Assembly (NCBI GenBank): GCA_021296215.1
Contig: JAGWBA010000021.1
Coordinates: forward strand, 1-55,782
DNA length: 55,782 nucleotides
Reading direction: 5' to 3'
Source of the DNA: Flavobacteriales bacterium
GTDB lineage: Bacteria; Bacteroidota; Bacteroidia; Flavobacteriales; ECT2AJA-044
The position numbers were made by a program, and so were the translations under genes. The stretch's first letter is position 1; each line of letters begins with the position of its first letter. The notes under the pieces are model-generated. The model did not search any database and was not told the origin of the DNA. It worked only from the letters and a program-made list of their open reading frames with translations. Shown one piece after another: positions 33,476 to 44,095 of this stretch.

Positions 33476-35617
33476 TTATCTAATTACTTGCACGTAGCCC
33501 GAGTATTGGGGCACCTCGGAGGTCAACGGCAGTTTCAATTCAATCCGGTATAAATAGGTTCCTTGCGGCACGAGCTCACCGTTGTGCGTACCATCCCAAG
33601 GTTGATTAACATCGGTAGTCTCGTAGATCTGCTCTCCCCATCGGTTCCAAACCTGCATGTAGTAATTACTGAACCCTTTGCCCGTTCCTCCAAACACCTC
33701 ATTGTTGCCATCGCCATTCGGAGTAAAGGCATTGGGAATGTAAATATAGAATTCTGAAATAACTTCCACTAATTGTGAGATAGAATCAACACAACCATTT
33801 GGACTCCAAGTGGTCAGCCACACGTCAAAAAATCCGGCCTGATCGTACACGTGGGTCGGATTTTCATCAGGCGAAGTGGCACCGTCACCAAATTCCCAAA
33901 GGAATTGAGTGGCATTTGTGGTTTGGTTATTGAACGCTATCGATTGGTTTGTAAGCTGTGTGAAGATGTAATCCGCCTGCGGCGGGATTTCCACCTCTAC
34001 CGGTGCGATCGCACTTACTTGGTTACCACAGGCATCACTAACATCGACTCCAACAGTGGTCGTCGCTGTAGGGTACCAACCAAACGAAGTGTCGACCACT
34101 CCATTGCTCCAACTAATGGTCAATGGGGGTATACCGCCCGTGATGTTCGCTTCGGTGAACAGCGAGTCTCCCTCACAAATGAAGGCACTATCCAAGCTCA
34201 CCGCCAAGGGTGGATAGTTGGGTACCTCTATGGTGAAGGTATCTACGGCCAATTGGGTATCACAGGTATCGCGAACCTCGACTATGTAGGAATTCGTTGT
34301 AGTCGGCGCAAAGGTCCTAATGGAGTCCTGAGACCCATCGTCCCACAAATACCTAAAATATCCGAAACCGCCCGTGCCCTGTGCTTGAACCGTGATCGAA
34401 TCGCCTCCGCACGCTATGGTATCGGGCAGGTCTATGATACCGAGCGGAGGTTGGTCTATGATGGTCAGCACGATGGTATCGGGCAGGTATGTGGTACAAT
34501 CGGTAACAATACTGTCGGTGTACACGATGATGGTTTCCAATCCCTCTGGTAATCCGTCGGCGAAGCTCGTGAAAGGAATTTGCAATGTGGCGCTATCGGG
34601 CAATATGATGATGGTATCGGGCAGTAAGTTGTAATCGACTCCGTTTGTTGCTGTTCCCCCGAAATTCAAAGGCACAATGAGCGAGTCGTCCAGTGCACCG
34701 GTACGCAAGAGTTCGATGTAAGCCGACCCACAACTTTCGATCAGTGCCGTATCGGTTAGTCCTTGAGTAAAGGACGCAATGGTGTTGATGGTGAGCGTGG
34801 GTGAAGTAAAACTGCCGGCCTCGATGAATACCCCGGAATCGAGAACTCCATCGCCACCATCGGCAATCCCCATGCGTATGGTATATGTAGCTCCACAAAC
34901 CACATAGGCCTCGGCCTGCATCGGAATGGTGAAGCCATCGTACTGAACCGTGACGCCGCTTCCGGTACCGGTGCAGTTATACGACGGCGCACATGCAGTG
35001 TTCGATGGATCATTACAGATATACTGGGCAGAAAAATTTTGGCAGTTCAGTGTGTTGATGGATACAGGAACGGTCGTAGCACCAATAATCGCTAAGTTCA
35101 CGCTGTTGTACGTACCTCCGTTAGGATCCGGTCCGGTCAAAAGGAAAGCGAACACATCGTTCACCGTGCCGCCCACATACTCCGGATATTCTTCGGAACC
35201 GAAGACGTAATTGAATCTGAGGGTGTCGCTTTGGGGCACGAAGTCAAATTCCAGAATTGCCGCATCGAAGGTTGGAAAACCACTGTAAACTGTAAGGTCA
35301 GGGTCACCGGGCTGCCCATTTGCACCGGTCGTTCCACCATTTGTATTGGGACCAATGGCATTAGCTATGGTTCCGGAGGTAATGACGATTCCAGAGTCGA
35401 TACCGATGTTGCTGTTCATGCCATTGAAGAAGCCAATGGCTACAGGTGCACCCGCGTAGGTCCAATTCGATGTTTGAACCCCGGCACCAACCAATACATT
35501 CTCAACGAGATATTGAGGCGTATTGTACGGAGCCGCATTGTTGACGACCAACTGGCCCATCGCGCCGAGAGGCGCCAAAAAACATAGCGTAACGACTAGA
35601 AGTAGAGCTTTTTTCAT
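33476..35617 (-). CDS. Secreted choice-of-anchor L / PKD protein with T9SS type B C-terminus
   Basis: A 713-residue paralogue of the downstream gene: the same N-terminal layout (NAAPYNTPQYLVENVLVGAG, GFFNGMNSNIGIDSGIVIT, FNYVFGSEEYPEYVGG), then Ig-like segments and a PKD domain (FLWEFGDGATSPDENPTHVY, about 590-610). It ends in a CHU_C domain (IPNAFTPNGDGNNEVF, MQVWNRWGEQIY, GTYLYRIEL). An extra cysteine-containing loop (about 210-230) is absent from the other copy. The start at 35617 (MKKALLLVVTLCFLAP) gives a clean signal peptide. TACCTTTA at 35639-35646 (minus strand) is a near-consensus -7 word. The pair is a tandem duplication and probably one transcript. Confidence 0.88.
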   Translation of the reverse strand: MKKALLLVVTLCFLAPLGAMGQLVVNNAAPYNTPQYLVENVLVGAGVQTSNWTYAGAPVAIGFFNGMNSNIGIDSGIVITSGTIANAIGPNTNGGTTGANGQPGDPDLTVYSGFPTFDAAILEFDFVPQSDTLRFNYVFGSEEYPEYVGGTVNDVFAFLLTGPDPNGGTYNSVNLAIIGATTVPVSINTLNCQNFSAQYICNDPSNTACAPSYNCTGTGSGVTVQYDGFTIPMQAEAYVVCGATYTIRMGIADGGDGVLDSGVFIEAGSFTSPTLTINTIASFTQGLTDTALIESCGSAYIELLRTGALDDSLIVPLNFGGTATNGVDYNLLPDTIIILPDSATLQIPFTSFADGLPEGLETIIVYTDSIVTDCTTYLPDTIVLTIIDQPPLGIIDLPDTIACGGDSITVQAQGTGGFGYFRYLWDDGSQDSIRTFAPTTTNSYIVEVRDTCDTQLAVDTFTIEVPNYPPLAVSLDSAFICEGDSLFTEANITGGIPPLTISWSNGVVDTSFGWYPTATTTVGVDVSDACGNQVSAIAPVEVEIPPQADYIFTQLTNQSIAFNNQTTNATQFLWEFGDGATSPDENPTHVYDQAGFFDVWLTTWSPNGCVDSISQLVEVISEFYIYIPNAFTPNGDGNNEVFGGTGKGFSNYYMQVWNRWGEQIYETTDVNQPWDGTHNGELVPQGTYLYRIELKLPLTSEVPQYSGYVQVIR

Positions 35618-35725
35618 AAACCGTTCAACGAGGGTATGTAAAGGTAACGAAATAATAGAGATGTGGATTGGCATAGAAACCTGGTAGTCTCTAACTTGGT
35701 GCTTTTAAACGAAAAGAAAACGACC

Positions 35726-37111
35726 ATGTCGAAGATCAATAGCTACATCGAAGAAAATAAAGATCGGTTCTTGAACGAGCTGCTCGACCTACTCCGAATT
35801 CCCGGCATAAGTGCGGATCCAGCGTATAAAGGCGACGTTCTGAAATGCGCTGAAGCCGTGCGAGATAGACTCGTTGAGGCGGGAGTGGATAGCGCGGAAA
35901 TTTGTGAAACTCCGGGGTATCCGATCGTTTATGGTGAAAAATTCGTTGGCGAAGGGCTTCCGACCGTGCTCGTTTACGGACATTACGACGTGCAGCCAAG
36001 TGATCCGGACGATCTTTGGGATTCCCCAGCTTTTGAGCCGGTGATCAAAAAGACCGACATCCACCCTCAGGGTGCGATATTCGCTCGAGGGTCGTGCGAC
36101 GATAAAGGCCAAATGTACATGCAAGTGAAGGCCTTTGAGGCATTGGTGAAGACGGGAGAGCTTCCGTGCAATGTAAAGTTCATGATCGAAGGTGAAGAAG
36201 AGGTCGGGTCCGAAAGCTTGGATGGATTCGTCAAGGCCAATCGCGAGAAACTTAAGAACGACATCATCCTGATTTCCGATACGGGAATGTTGGGTAACGA
36301 TACGCCGAGCATCACGACCGGTCTTCGCGGATTAAGCTATGTGGAAGTTCAGGTTACCGGTCCTAATCGCGACCTACACTCTGGACTCTATGGGGGCGCT
36401 GTAGCCAACCCCATCAATATTTTGGCGAAAATGATTGCCTCGTTGCAAGACGAAAACAACCACATCACCATACCCGGATTCTACGACAAGGTGATCGAGC
36501 TGAGCGACGAGGAGCGGGCCGATATGGCGCGTGCTCCGTTCAATCTGGAAGCCTACAAAGCATCACTTGACCTCACAGATGTGCACGGCGAAAAAGGGTA
36601 CGTTACCATGGAGCGTAATTCGATCCGCCCTACACTGGACGTGAATGGTATCTGGGGCGGATACACAGGCGAAGGCGCCAAGACCGTCATCGCGAGCAAA
36701 GCCTACGCTAAGATATCGATGCGCTTGGTACCGGATCAAGATCCAAAGGAGATCACCGAGTTATTTACGAAACACTTCGAAAGCATTGCGCCCCCCAGCG
36801 TTCGGGTTAATGTAACCCCACATCACGGAGGCCACCCTTACGTGGCTCCGACCGACACCCCAGGGTATTTAGCGGCGAGTAAGGCCATGGAAGAGACCTT
36901 CGGTAAAACGCCGGTACCGGTGCGTAGCGGTGGAAGTATTCCGATCGTAAGTCTCTTCGAAAAAGAGCTCGACAGCAAGAGTATTCTGTTCGGCTTTGGT
37001 TTGGATAGCGATGCCATCCACTCACCCAATGAGCACTTTGGATTGTTCAATTTCTACAAGGGAATTGAGACGATTCCATTGTTCTACAAGAACTTCGCGA
37101 TGAATTCTTAA
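35726..37111 (+). CDS. M20-family dipeptidase (zinc metallopeptidase)
   Basis: A 461-residue cytosolic aminoacyl dipeptidase of the M20/CNDP type. Zinc and catalytic residues are visible: H86-x-D88 in YGHYDVQPSDPDDLWDSP, bridging D125 in RGSCDDKGQ, the glutamates in MIEGEEEVGSES (E157-E159), ISDTGM, and the C-terminal histidine in DAIHSPNE. The lid domain carries LRGLSYVEVQVTGPNRDLHSG. No signal peptide. ATG at 35726 is chosen because the upstream part of the frame has no family match. Divergent from the T9SS pair across 108 bases. Confidence 0.92.
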   Translation: MSKINSYIEENKDRFLNELLDLLRIPGISADPAYKGDVLKCAEAVRDRLVEAGVDSAEICETPGYPIVYGEKFVGEGLPTVLVYGHYDVQPSDPDDLWDSPAFEPVIKKTDIHPQGAIFARGSCDDKGQMYMQVKAFEALVKTGELPCNVKFMIEGEEEVGSESLDGFVKANREKLKNDIILISDTGMLGNDTPSITTGLRGLSYVEVQVTGPNRDLHSGLYGGAVANPINILAKMIASLQDENNHITIPGFYDKVIELSDEERADMARAPFNLEAYKASLDLTDVHGEKGYVTMERNSIRPTLDVNGIWGGYTGEGAKTVIASKAYAKISMRLVPDQDPKEITELFTKHFESIAPPSVRVNVTPHHGGHPYVAPTDTPGYLAASKAMEETFGKTPVPVRSGGSIPIVSLFEKELDSKSILFGFGLDSDAIHSPNEHFGLFNFYKGIETIPLFYKNFAMNS

Positions 37112-37214
37112 TTGGCTCATAGTCCACAAGTCCATTGTCCACAGTTCATGGTTGATTGGTTGAGATTTCTTAACTAGTTGATTGGCTTACGGCCTATGGC
37201 AATGAAACTAAGAA
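37112..37214. repeat. Convergent gap with intergenic repeat words
   Basis: Contains GTTCATGGTTGATTGGTTG (37144-37162), CTAGTTGATTGGCTTACGGCC and AACTAAGAACTAAGAACTCC (37206-37225, running into the next gene's 3' end). No other feature. Confidence 0.5.
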
Positions 37215-40200
37215 CTAAGAACTCCTAAGCCTTCTCCACCTCATGTAGGCCACCGAGCTCAACAGCACTAACGAAATCACGGCTATATACACCCACTGTG
37301 GAATGGGAACAGGATCACCGGCGGCGTAGCTGTGGAGTCCACTGAGGTAGTAATTGACCCCGTAATAGGTCATGATCACTGATGCCAGTCCGAAGAGGGT
37401 GCCGACATTAAATGCGAACATATTCCTAAAGGCCGGAATAAAACGCATGTGCAAGATCACGGCATAAACCAATATCGAAACGAGCGCCCAAGTCTCTTTG
37501 GCATCCCAGCCCCAATAGCGTCCCCAGGACTCGTTTGCCCAAACCTCACCGAGGTAGGTTCCGACCGATTGCATGAAGAGTCCGGCCGTGAGCGTTATCT
37601 CACTGATGGCACTTAACTCTTCGATTTTCGGCCGCGTCTTTTTCCATCGTTGTCGACTCGCCGTTGCGATCAGCAACAAATTGATCAGCCCGATGATGGC
37701 ACCGAGCATCAAAAAGCCATAGCTACCGGCCTCCAGACTCACGTGGATAGTGAGCCAGTACGATTTAAGCACCGGAAGGAGCGGGGTGATCTCCGGATTC
37801 AAATAGCTGAGCATGGCGATCAGCAGCACCACCGACGCCAGAATATTGGTTGCCGCCAAAGCGCCGACCGAACGTCGCGCGAATAGGGTTCCGGCCAAAG
37901 TAGAAGTCCAGGCGATGTAGATCATACTCTCATAGCCATTACTCCAGGGTGCCCGCCCGCTGACATACCACCGCAGGCCGAGTCCAACCGTGTGAAAAAT
38001 AAAGGCCAACATCAGCGCTCCGGTCAAAATCCGAGCCCATCGGCTATGTAGTGGCTTTTCTATGAACACACCGGCAAACAGCAAGGTCAGGAACAACAAA
38101 CCCAGGAACAGGTATACCAAGGCTAGCCTATTGAAGGGCTTCCATTCGTTAAGCCAAATCTCGGCGCTGCGCTTGGCATCGGTCGGAACCAAATCCGTGC
38201 CTTGATTCCTCTGATAGCGATCGAGGTCGGCCGCTAGGTCATTAGCTTGTTGGTATTGGCCCTCTCGGGCCGATGTCCTCAATGCGCTTCGATACGAGTT
38301 AAAGAAGCGGGCCGCCACCTCGGTCGGTTGCTCACTGCGATGGTGTGCGCCTGAAGACCACCGCCGTGCAGGGTCATCCGGCACGGGCACCAATCGAAAA
38401 AGCATGCCTGAAAACACCATGTTCATGATGTTCACCCGCTCATCGACACTGATCAAGTTTTTCTCATAAACGCCTTTCTCGGTAGCGTCCATCATATTGG
38501 CACGAGCGACCTCATCGCCCAATTTGTACGATCCGTCTTCGTTGAAGAAATCGCGATAAACCGCTTTATCCCCCTCTACTCCAACCAATTGGTTTAATCG
38601 CTCTGCCTTGCCCAACTTCACGAATTCAACCGCATACCAAGCCGAAGGCTCTGTCCACGTACTCAATACCACTTGGTCGGCATTGAGACCCGACCACGAC
38701 TCACTTCCGTGGATTTTGCGCAAGATTTCCCGGCTCAGTGTGTGCATGGGCTTCATGCGCCCTCGAACGTCCTGAACGATCAGTTCCGAAAAACGCTCGG
38801 CATGGTCTTCGTCGATCTGAGGCACGGTTTGACCTTGAACCTGACCGGCCCAAGAGACCGCTATTAAAATCGCAATCGCTGCTCCCCTGTTCCGAAGCTT
38901 GGTCACGCGCTGTCCCAATTCGGCAAATCGCGTGTTTTTTGAGAACAGCGTCAACAACATACCCAAGGTCAGCAGTGCATAGCCCAGATAGGAAGTCCAC
39001 GTTCCTAAAGCATCGTGATTCACACTGAGGTAGATCCCAAGCTCATCGCGATCGTAGCTCGATTGAAATAAACGATAACCCCGATAGTCCAGAATATGGT
39101 TCATAAATATGCGAAACGGGCGATCAACACCGCGTTCCTGATCGTGAATGATGACCTCGCTCGCAAAACTTTCCGGAGAGTTGGTGCCCGGGTATCGCGT
39201 CATTTCAAAATCGAGCAATTCGAGCGAAAAAGGCACCTTCACTCGTTTTGCCCCATAACCGGCCCCTACAACATCGCCAACGACGACCTGCAATACACGG
39301 CCTTCAAGCCCTTTTTGACCCGTAATCAGCAACTCTTCAGCTCTCCCATCGGCCGTGACCTCCAACCTTAGTCCATTGGTAGATCCGCTAACCAACTTGG
39401 AGCTGCCCGGCAACCATTGTAGTTCACCGGACGGCATAAAATCACCAAACACGAAGGCCCCGTAACTCGATTGGTACAGGCTTCGGAAACGCAGCATATG
39501 CCACTTATCGAGCATCAGGGTGTCCATTGCTCCCGTGGCCATGACCCGCTCTATCAAGGGCGCATCGGCCCGTAGGGCCATAGAATCACCACTCCACCTC
39601 AAAGAAAAGGACCGCGGAGACGGATCATCACTAAAATCAAAGGGCACGCCTTGAATGAGCCGCTGATCACCTGGCGAGAGGTAGTACTCGCTTCGACCAT
39701 TGGCCCCTCCAAAAACCACCTTGAGCAATGGCTTACCATTTTCAGAAGACCGTGCGCTGATACTCGCGTTTGGCAAGAACTCCAACAGGCGAACGCGGAT
39801 CGATTTTCCGTCGAGCTCAAAGATCTCGTCAAACGCATTGGTGCCGAGCGTACCAAAAAGCACTTTTCGATCGATCTAGTACGATCGGTCCCCAACTTCG
39901 AATTGAAGCCCGACGTACGATTCGCGACTTAAAAAGTAATTCGACGAATCCCCTTCACGGATGTGCATGGTGCCTTCAAAACCGTAAAATCGAGTGAAGG
40001 CCAACCCAACAGGATCACGAGCATCGCCCCGTGAAAAATCAGAACCGTCCAACGCCGTCTTTGAATGAGTTTGAACTGAATGATGTTATACACCAAGCTG
40101 CCGCCGAACAAAAAAAGCAGTGTTTCGAACCAAGTCGCCCTGTAAACCACCTTCTGGGCGGTATCGGTGCCAAAATCGTTCTCCACAAAGGTGGCCGCAC

Positions 40201-40276
40201 CCACGGCAATGGCAAACACAGCCAAGTACAACAATGCAGCTCGCCTACCCAACAACATCTCGAACACCTTCTTCAT
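37215..40276 (-). pseudogene. ccsBA: Fused cytochrome c maturation protein ResB-CcsA, two lesions
   Basis: System II cytochrome c synthase, which exports haem and attaches it to CxxCH. The 5' part (from ATG 40276) reads MKKVFEMLLGRRAALLYLAV then FVENDFGTDTAQKVVYRATW, the usual ResB start. It loses frame near 40001-40008. After restoring one base the protein continues FTRFYGFEGTMHIREGDSSN, then hits an in-frame TAG at 39876-39878 (...EVGDRSY-stop-IDRKVLFGTLG). The remaining 882 codons are open and include the CcsA haem-handling motif SWGRYWGWDAKETWA and the expected histidines (HTVGLGLRWY, TIHVSLEAGSYGF, LHMRFIPAF). So one frameshift and one amber stop inactivate an otherwise complete 1,020-residue gene. 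It is the last gene of the decaying module. Whether another c-type maturation system exists in the genome is not visible here. Confidence 0.85.
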
Positions 40277-40277
40277 A

Positions 40278-41036
40278 TCAACGCGTCAATCGTGCATCCT
40301 CCAAAATGAAATCGTACCGATAGCCGGCACCAAAATCCCGATCCGCTCTAAATGTCCCTTCAAAAGTCAATTCGTGTCCGGCCGGAATCTGCTCCGCCGT
40401 AGTCAATACAAAGTCAAACGAATTCATGGTCCCGTCCGCCAAATGCACCCAATTGCGGTCCATGATGTTCGGATTCACCTTCACCACACGCCCGGTCACT
40501 TTGACTTGTTTGCCGACGTATTCTTCTGAATTCGCTATCAATTCTTTAATGGATACGGACCCTACGGGTCGATCGAGGGCTTTCACGGGTTTCTCAATTT
40601 CCTGCACGGGCGCCTTGGTCATCCAGGCCCGCCTACCTTCCGATTCCTCCGACTTCAGATCCGACACCAAGTAGATCTCTTCAAAGGTTCTATCGAATTC
40701 GGTACTGTGGTAGTTCGTTTTGTACAACCCTTGGTGAAAAACGTAGTGCCCACCAACTTCAAAGAGGCCTTTTCGCGTAGCCAACCACGTTTACGAACCA
40801 TCGGACATACGAACTTGCAGGTACTGATATCGCTCTCCTTCGAGCATCTCCGGAACATGCATCTCGCGGTGCGATGCGTCGTAATCCGAAACCGTTTTAG
40901 ACTGACCCGGCTCGTTGAAGACATCGGTTTTATAAGACTCCTGTTCAGTACCTACGGAGTCATTAGCTTCGAGTGAAGTTTTGTTTTGTCCGCAAGCTAC
41001 GACGAAGAAAAGCGCGCTTGTTCCCCTGCTTAGAAT
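40278..41036 (-). pseudogene. Lipoprotein with GW-like and OB-fold domains, ochre stop
   Basis: The frame reads from a lipobox (LFFVVACGQN, cysteine codon 40992-40994) through SYKTDVFNEPGQSKTVSDYD and ERYQYLQVRMSDGS. It then meets an in-frame TAA at 40791-40793 and continues TWLATRKGLFEVGGHYVFHQ in the same frame. The first domain resembles the beta-rich GW-type domain of NrfJ-like proteins found beside multihaem cytochromes (YLxVxxxDGxxxWLA). The second (YVGKQVKVTGRVVKVNPNIM, HLADGTMNSFDFV) is an OB fold. No ATG, GTG or TTG precedes the lipobox in frame; the frame also overlaps the barrel gene, so the start is lost too. A lysine codon (AAA to TAA) is the simplest ancestor of the stop. Confidence 0.75.
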
Positions 41037-42582
41037 ATTCGCCGAGTGCGCCCAATCGCCAGGCCGATGCCAGTCGGGTGTTCGCCTCTACACCGTAGTA
41101 GTGTTGGCCGGGAACTTGAATGTCAACAGAAGTATTCTCATACGACAAGCCCCGGTAATAAATTGCCGAGTACGCTTTTCCATCGAAGAAATTTCGGCTG
41201 TATCGGGCCGACCACAACCGGGTCGACAAATACCTCGATGTTGTTCGGCCATATCGCGCTGATAAATTGCCACCGATCCACGGTAGTCGATACATTCCGT
41301 AGATCTGTACGAATTGACTGTAGTTCTCGGTATTCAGCTCCTTTCGGTAATTGTAGACCGCCCCGATCGACCAACCTCCACTCGATCGGTAATTCAGGCG
41401 AACTCGGTAACCTTGTCGTATGTTTTGTTCGGCCAGCAATCGCTCGATCTCGGTGTCGAATTGCTCAAAGAAGATAATGCGGTCCCTCGAGTCGAACGAT
41501 GCAAAGGCCGTCCAATGACGATTGAATCGATAGCGCAACGATGCGTAAATACTCGTGAGCTTGAATGTGCTTGCCGCTGAGGCCGTATCGAAATTCTCGT
41601 AAAGGTCTACTTCTCCCGAAGCGAAGGCATACCATTTACCGACGGAGGTCGACTGTTGCAAATAAAGATGCCGTCGATCTACATTCCTATTATTCCGCTG
41701 CTCTAAAAACCCGAGTGTAGCTTGGGTCCACCAATCGCCCTTGCGCTTGTCGAATCCGCTGTATACTCCGTATTCAAAAAGCGATGGGTCGTAGCCAAAG
41801 TCATCGAGATCGGGTCGCGAACCCACTATGGCACCAGCGTAGAATGCACCCCAATACTTTTCGGCTTGTAAACCATCTATAGGTCCTAGTGACGATGCCT
41901 TGTGATTAATGGCACGGCCCGGGGTGATGCGGAGTGAATCGCGAGCGTGGCAGGTAATTGCAGCTCTGTAGATATTGACCAAAGTCGTAGGGCCACTGCT
42001 CGGATTATTATCGGACCGTATATACTCCTGATAATTGAGATAGGTATTGAACGAAAAGCGAGAACCAGCTATGCGATCGGCATTTACATAGGCCCTTCCC
42101 ACAAGCCGGGTGTACCCTCCCACGTTGTCGTCCGGGGTATAATTGCTGTAGCTCGCAAAGGAAATTCGACCATCAACATGGTCAGGTCTGGCTTTTTTTA
42201 CTTCGGGTTCGACCTCAGGTTCCTCGGTCGTGGCCGCGGTGTCGACCTCGGTACTAGAGGTGGCAACCAGAGCTGCAACCGCGGGCTCGGCTTCGGGAGG
42301 TCTCTTTTTAATCAGGATCACTTCGTCGCCTTTGGCGGGATCACAATCACCAATACGCTCCGTTACCGCCGATACGGACGAGATCTGCATCACGCGCAAG
42401 CAAGGTTCGCCCCCAAAAAAGAGGGTATCGCCTTGGGTTAGGTCCGAGGTGTTCGAAAAACGCACATACACGTTCTCCGATGCTACATAGCTCACCTCTC
42501 CCGACACGGACGTGTTTTGGGCCACAGTAGCAAATCGTGCCGTAGGCACTAGAAAAAGTAAAAGGACAAAACGTTTAATCAT
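40963..42582 (-). CDS. Outer-membrane beta-barrel, possible porin of the cytochrome module
   Basis: A 539-residue protein: signal peptide (MIKRFVLLLFLVPTARFATVAQ), a small N-terminal beta domain (SYVASENVYVRFSNTSDL), an acidic linker (about 115-150), then some 16 or more amphipathic strands (YRFNRHWTAFASFDSRDRI, IGAVYNYRKELNTENYSQF, QIYGMYRLPWIGGNLSARYG). The layout suits an outer-membrane porin that could wrap or dock a periplasmic cytochrome, as MtrB-type porins do; this role is inferred from position only. It is the only gene of the module without an internal stop. However, the signal peptide contains an arginine in its core, and the C-terminus (RAFLRRSLRTKQNFTRS) lacks the usual terminal aromatic strand, so it may also be damaged. 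Confidence 0.65.
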   Translation of the reverse strand: MIKRFVLLLFLVPTARFATVAQNTSVSGEVSYVASENVYVRFSNTSDLTQGDTLFFGGEPCLRVMQISSVSAVTERIGDCDPAKGDEVILIKKRPPEAEPAVAALVATSSTEVDTAATTEEPEVEPEVKKARPDHVDGRISFASYSNYTPDDNVGGYTRLVGRAYVNADRIAGSRFSFNTYLNYQEYIRSDNNPSSGPTTLVNIYRAAITCHARDSLRITPGRAINHKASSLGPIDGLQAEKYWGAFYAGAIVGSRPDLDDFGYDPSLFEYGVYSGFDKRKGDWWTQATLGFLEQRNNRNVDRRHLYLQQSTSVGKWYAFASGEVDLYENFDTASAASTFKLTSIYASLRYRFNRHWTAFASFDSRDRIIFFEQFDTEIERLLAEQNIRQGYRVRLNYRSSGGWSIGAVYNYRKELNTENYSQFVQIYGMYRLPWIGGNLSARYGRTTSRYLSTRLWSARYSRNFFDGKAYSAIYYRGLSYENTSVDIQVPGQHYYGVEANTRLASAWRLGALGEYSKQGNKRAFLRRSLRTKQNFTRS

Positions 42583-42587
42583 GGCTA

Positions 42588-44048
42588 CTATTCGGAACCG
42601 TCCGGATGACAGTTGTAGCAGGCGGTACTTTGGTAAACATAGCCGTTCACCTCATCGTGTTCATCGGCTAAATCGTTAGGGTCATCGTGCTCGTGGCAGT
42701 CGATACAACTAAATAAGGTGTAGTTGTTCGGCGTCGTATGGCAATCGATACACGTGTTCCACTCGCCTTGGTGGTTACCCGAATAGATCGGGAAGCATTG
42801 ACCGTCGTGATCCGTAAAACCGGCTGGGGTCCAGCCGGGGTCGAGGGAGTGGCACAAGGTACACTCGGTACTGAAGCCTTGGTCGGCGTGATTCGGATCG
42901 GTGGTGTTGTTGAAATCGTCGATATGGCACGAGGCACATTCGCTACTGATCTGTGTATAGTCCGCGCTCGTATGACACGCGTTACAGTCGGCGACATCGT
43001 GTACTCCGGTCAGGTGGAACATGGAGTGAAATCCGGGGATGTTCCAGCCGATGGTGTTGGGATCGTGGCAATCGGTACACGCCATGGAGTAGCCCGATGC
43101 GTTGTGGTCGGGTTCTGTAGTGGCCAAGAAGTCGTCCGTATGGCACGAGTTGCATTCCGAGGAAATATTGTCGTACGGCATGCTGGTGTGACACTCGACA
43201 CAAGCCGAGCCATCGTGATTTCCAGTAAGCGGGAAAGCAGAGTGAAAACCTAGAACACTCCAGCCAATGGTATTGACGTCGTGACACTCGGTGCATTCCA
43301 TTGAAAAACCTGCAGCACCGTGGTCCGGCTCAGTGGTGGCCATGAAATCATCGGTATGGCATGAGCTGCATTCAGAAGAAATCGAACCATAGGGTTGACT
43401 CGTATGGCATTAGTTACAATCGCCGATGTCGCGGTTTCCGGTCAAGGGAAAGCCCAAGTGAAAATCCTCACCTACGCCCCATTCAACGGCATCGACATTA
43501 TGACACTCGATGCAATCGAGCGAGAAACCCACTTCGGTGTGGTTGGGAACGCCGGTGGTCAGATAATCGTCGCGATGGCAGTCTACGCATTCGTTTCAGA
43601 TGGGTTGGAAAGCGAGCGGGTTCCCACCGGTATGGCAGTCGTTGCACGAAATAATTCGGTGGGTTCCCTGTAGAGGAAATCCGTTTTGTTCGTGGAGTTC
43701 CGGAATATCGAAAACGAGCCAACTATTACTGTCGTGGCATCGGTTGCAGTCGTTCCCGACGGTTTGCTGGTGCACATCCTCATGGCAGCTGAAACAATCC
43801 ATTTCGGCCCCTTTGAAGCTCAGATCATCGTGGCAATCGGTACATGAAATATTTTTGTGTTGGCCTTCGAGCTCGAAACCAGTGGCTTTATCGTGATCAA
43901 AGGTCATTTGGTCCAGCCGAATGTCCCAGCCGCCCGAATGGTGGCAGTCGCGGCAATCGATCTTGAGTTCATCGCCGTGTGGGTTTTGTCCGGAGGCTAG
44001 AGCAGGAGCCAGCAGGCAAGCGAGTAGAATTGCCTTCAAAAAATTCAT
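42588..44048 (-). pseudogene. Multihaem c-type cytochrome (19 haem sites), two in-frame stops
   Basis: From ATG 44048 a signal peptide (MNFLKAILLACLLAPALASG) leads into a protein with 19 CxxCH sites. About 70-residue repeats each carry three (pattern CxxCHTS...SECxSCHxDDF...ECTxCHDxNTIGW). One frame runs through the whole gene, but TGA at 43596-43598 (...LAFQPI-stop-NECVDCH) and TAA at 43410-43412 interrupt it. The second stop falls inside haem motif eight (DCN-stop-CHTS). No frameshift is needed to read the rest. The simplest ancestors are Ser/Trp/Arg for the TGA and Gln/Lys for the TAA. Without readthrough only a five-haem N-terminal fragment would be made. Predicted location periplasm or cell surface. 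Confidence 0.88.
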
Positions 44049-44095
44049 CAACGGTAAAATAGGTGACCTAAAGGTCGTAAATATGACCTCTACCA

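Noticed and set aside
40655-40924. Minus-strand frame of 89 codons over the GW/OB gene
   Set aside because: Shifted reading of the same DNA; the in-frame translation across the TAA gives the domain sequence.
40963-42582. Calling the barrel mtrB
   Set aside because: Only position and barrel-like strands support it; no MtrB-specific feature could be seen.
42640-43560. Periodic DNA repeats (about 210 bases) that could suggest a CRISPR-like or satellite array
   Set aside because: They encode the 70-residue tri-haem repeats of the cytochrome; no short identical repeats with unique spacers.
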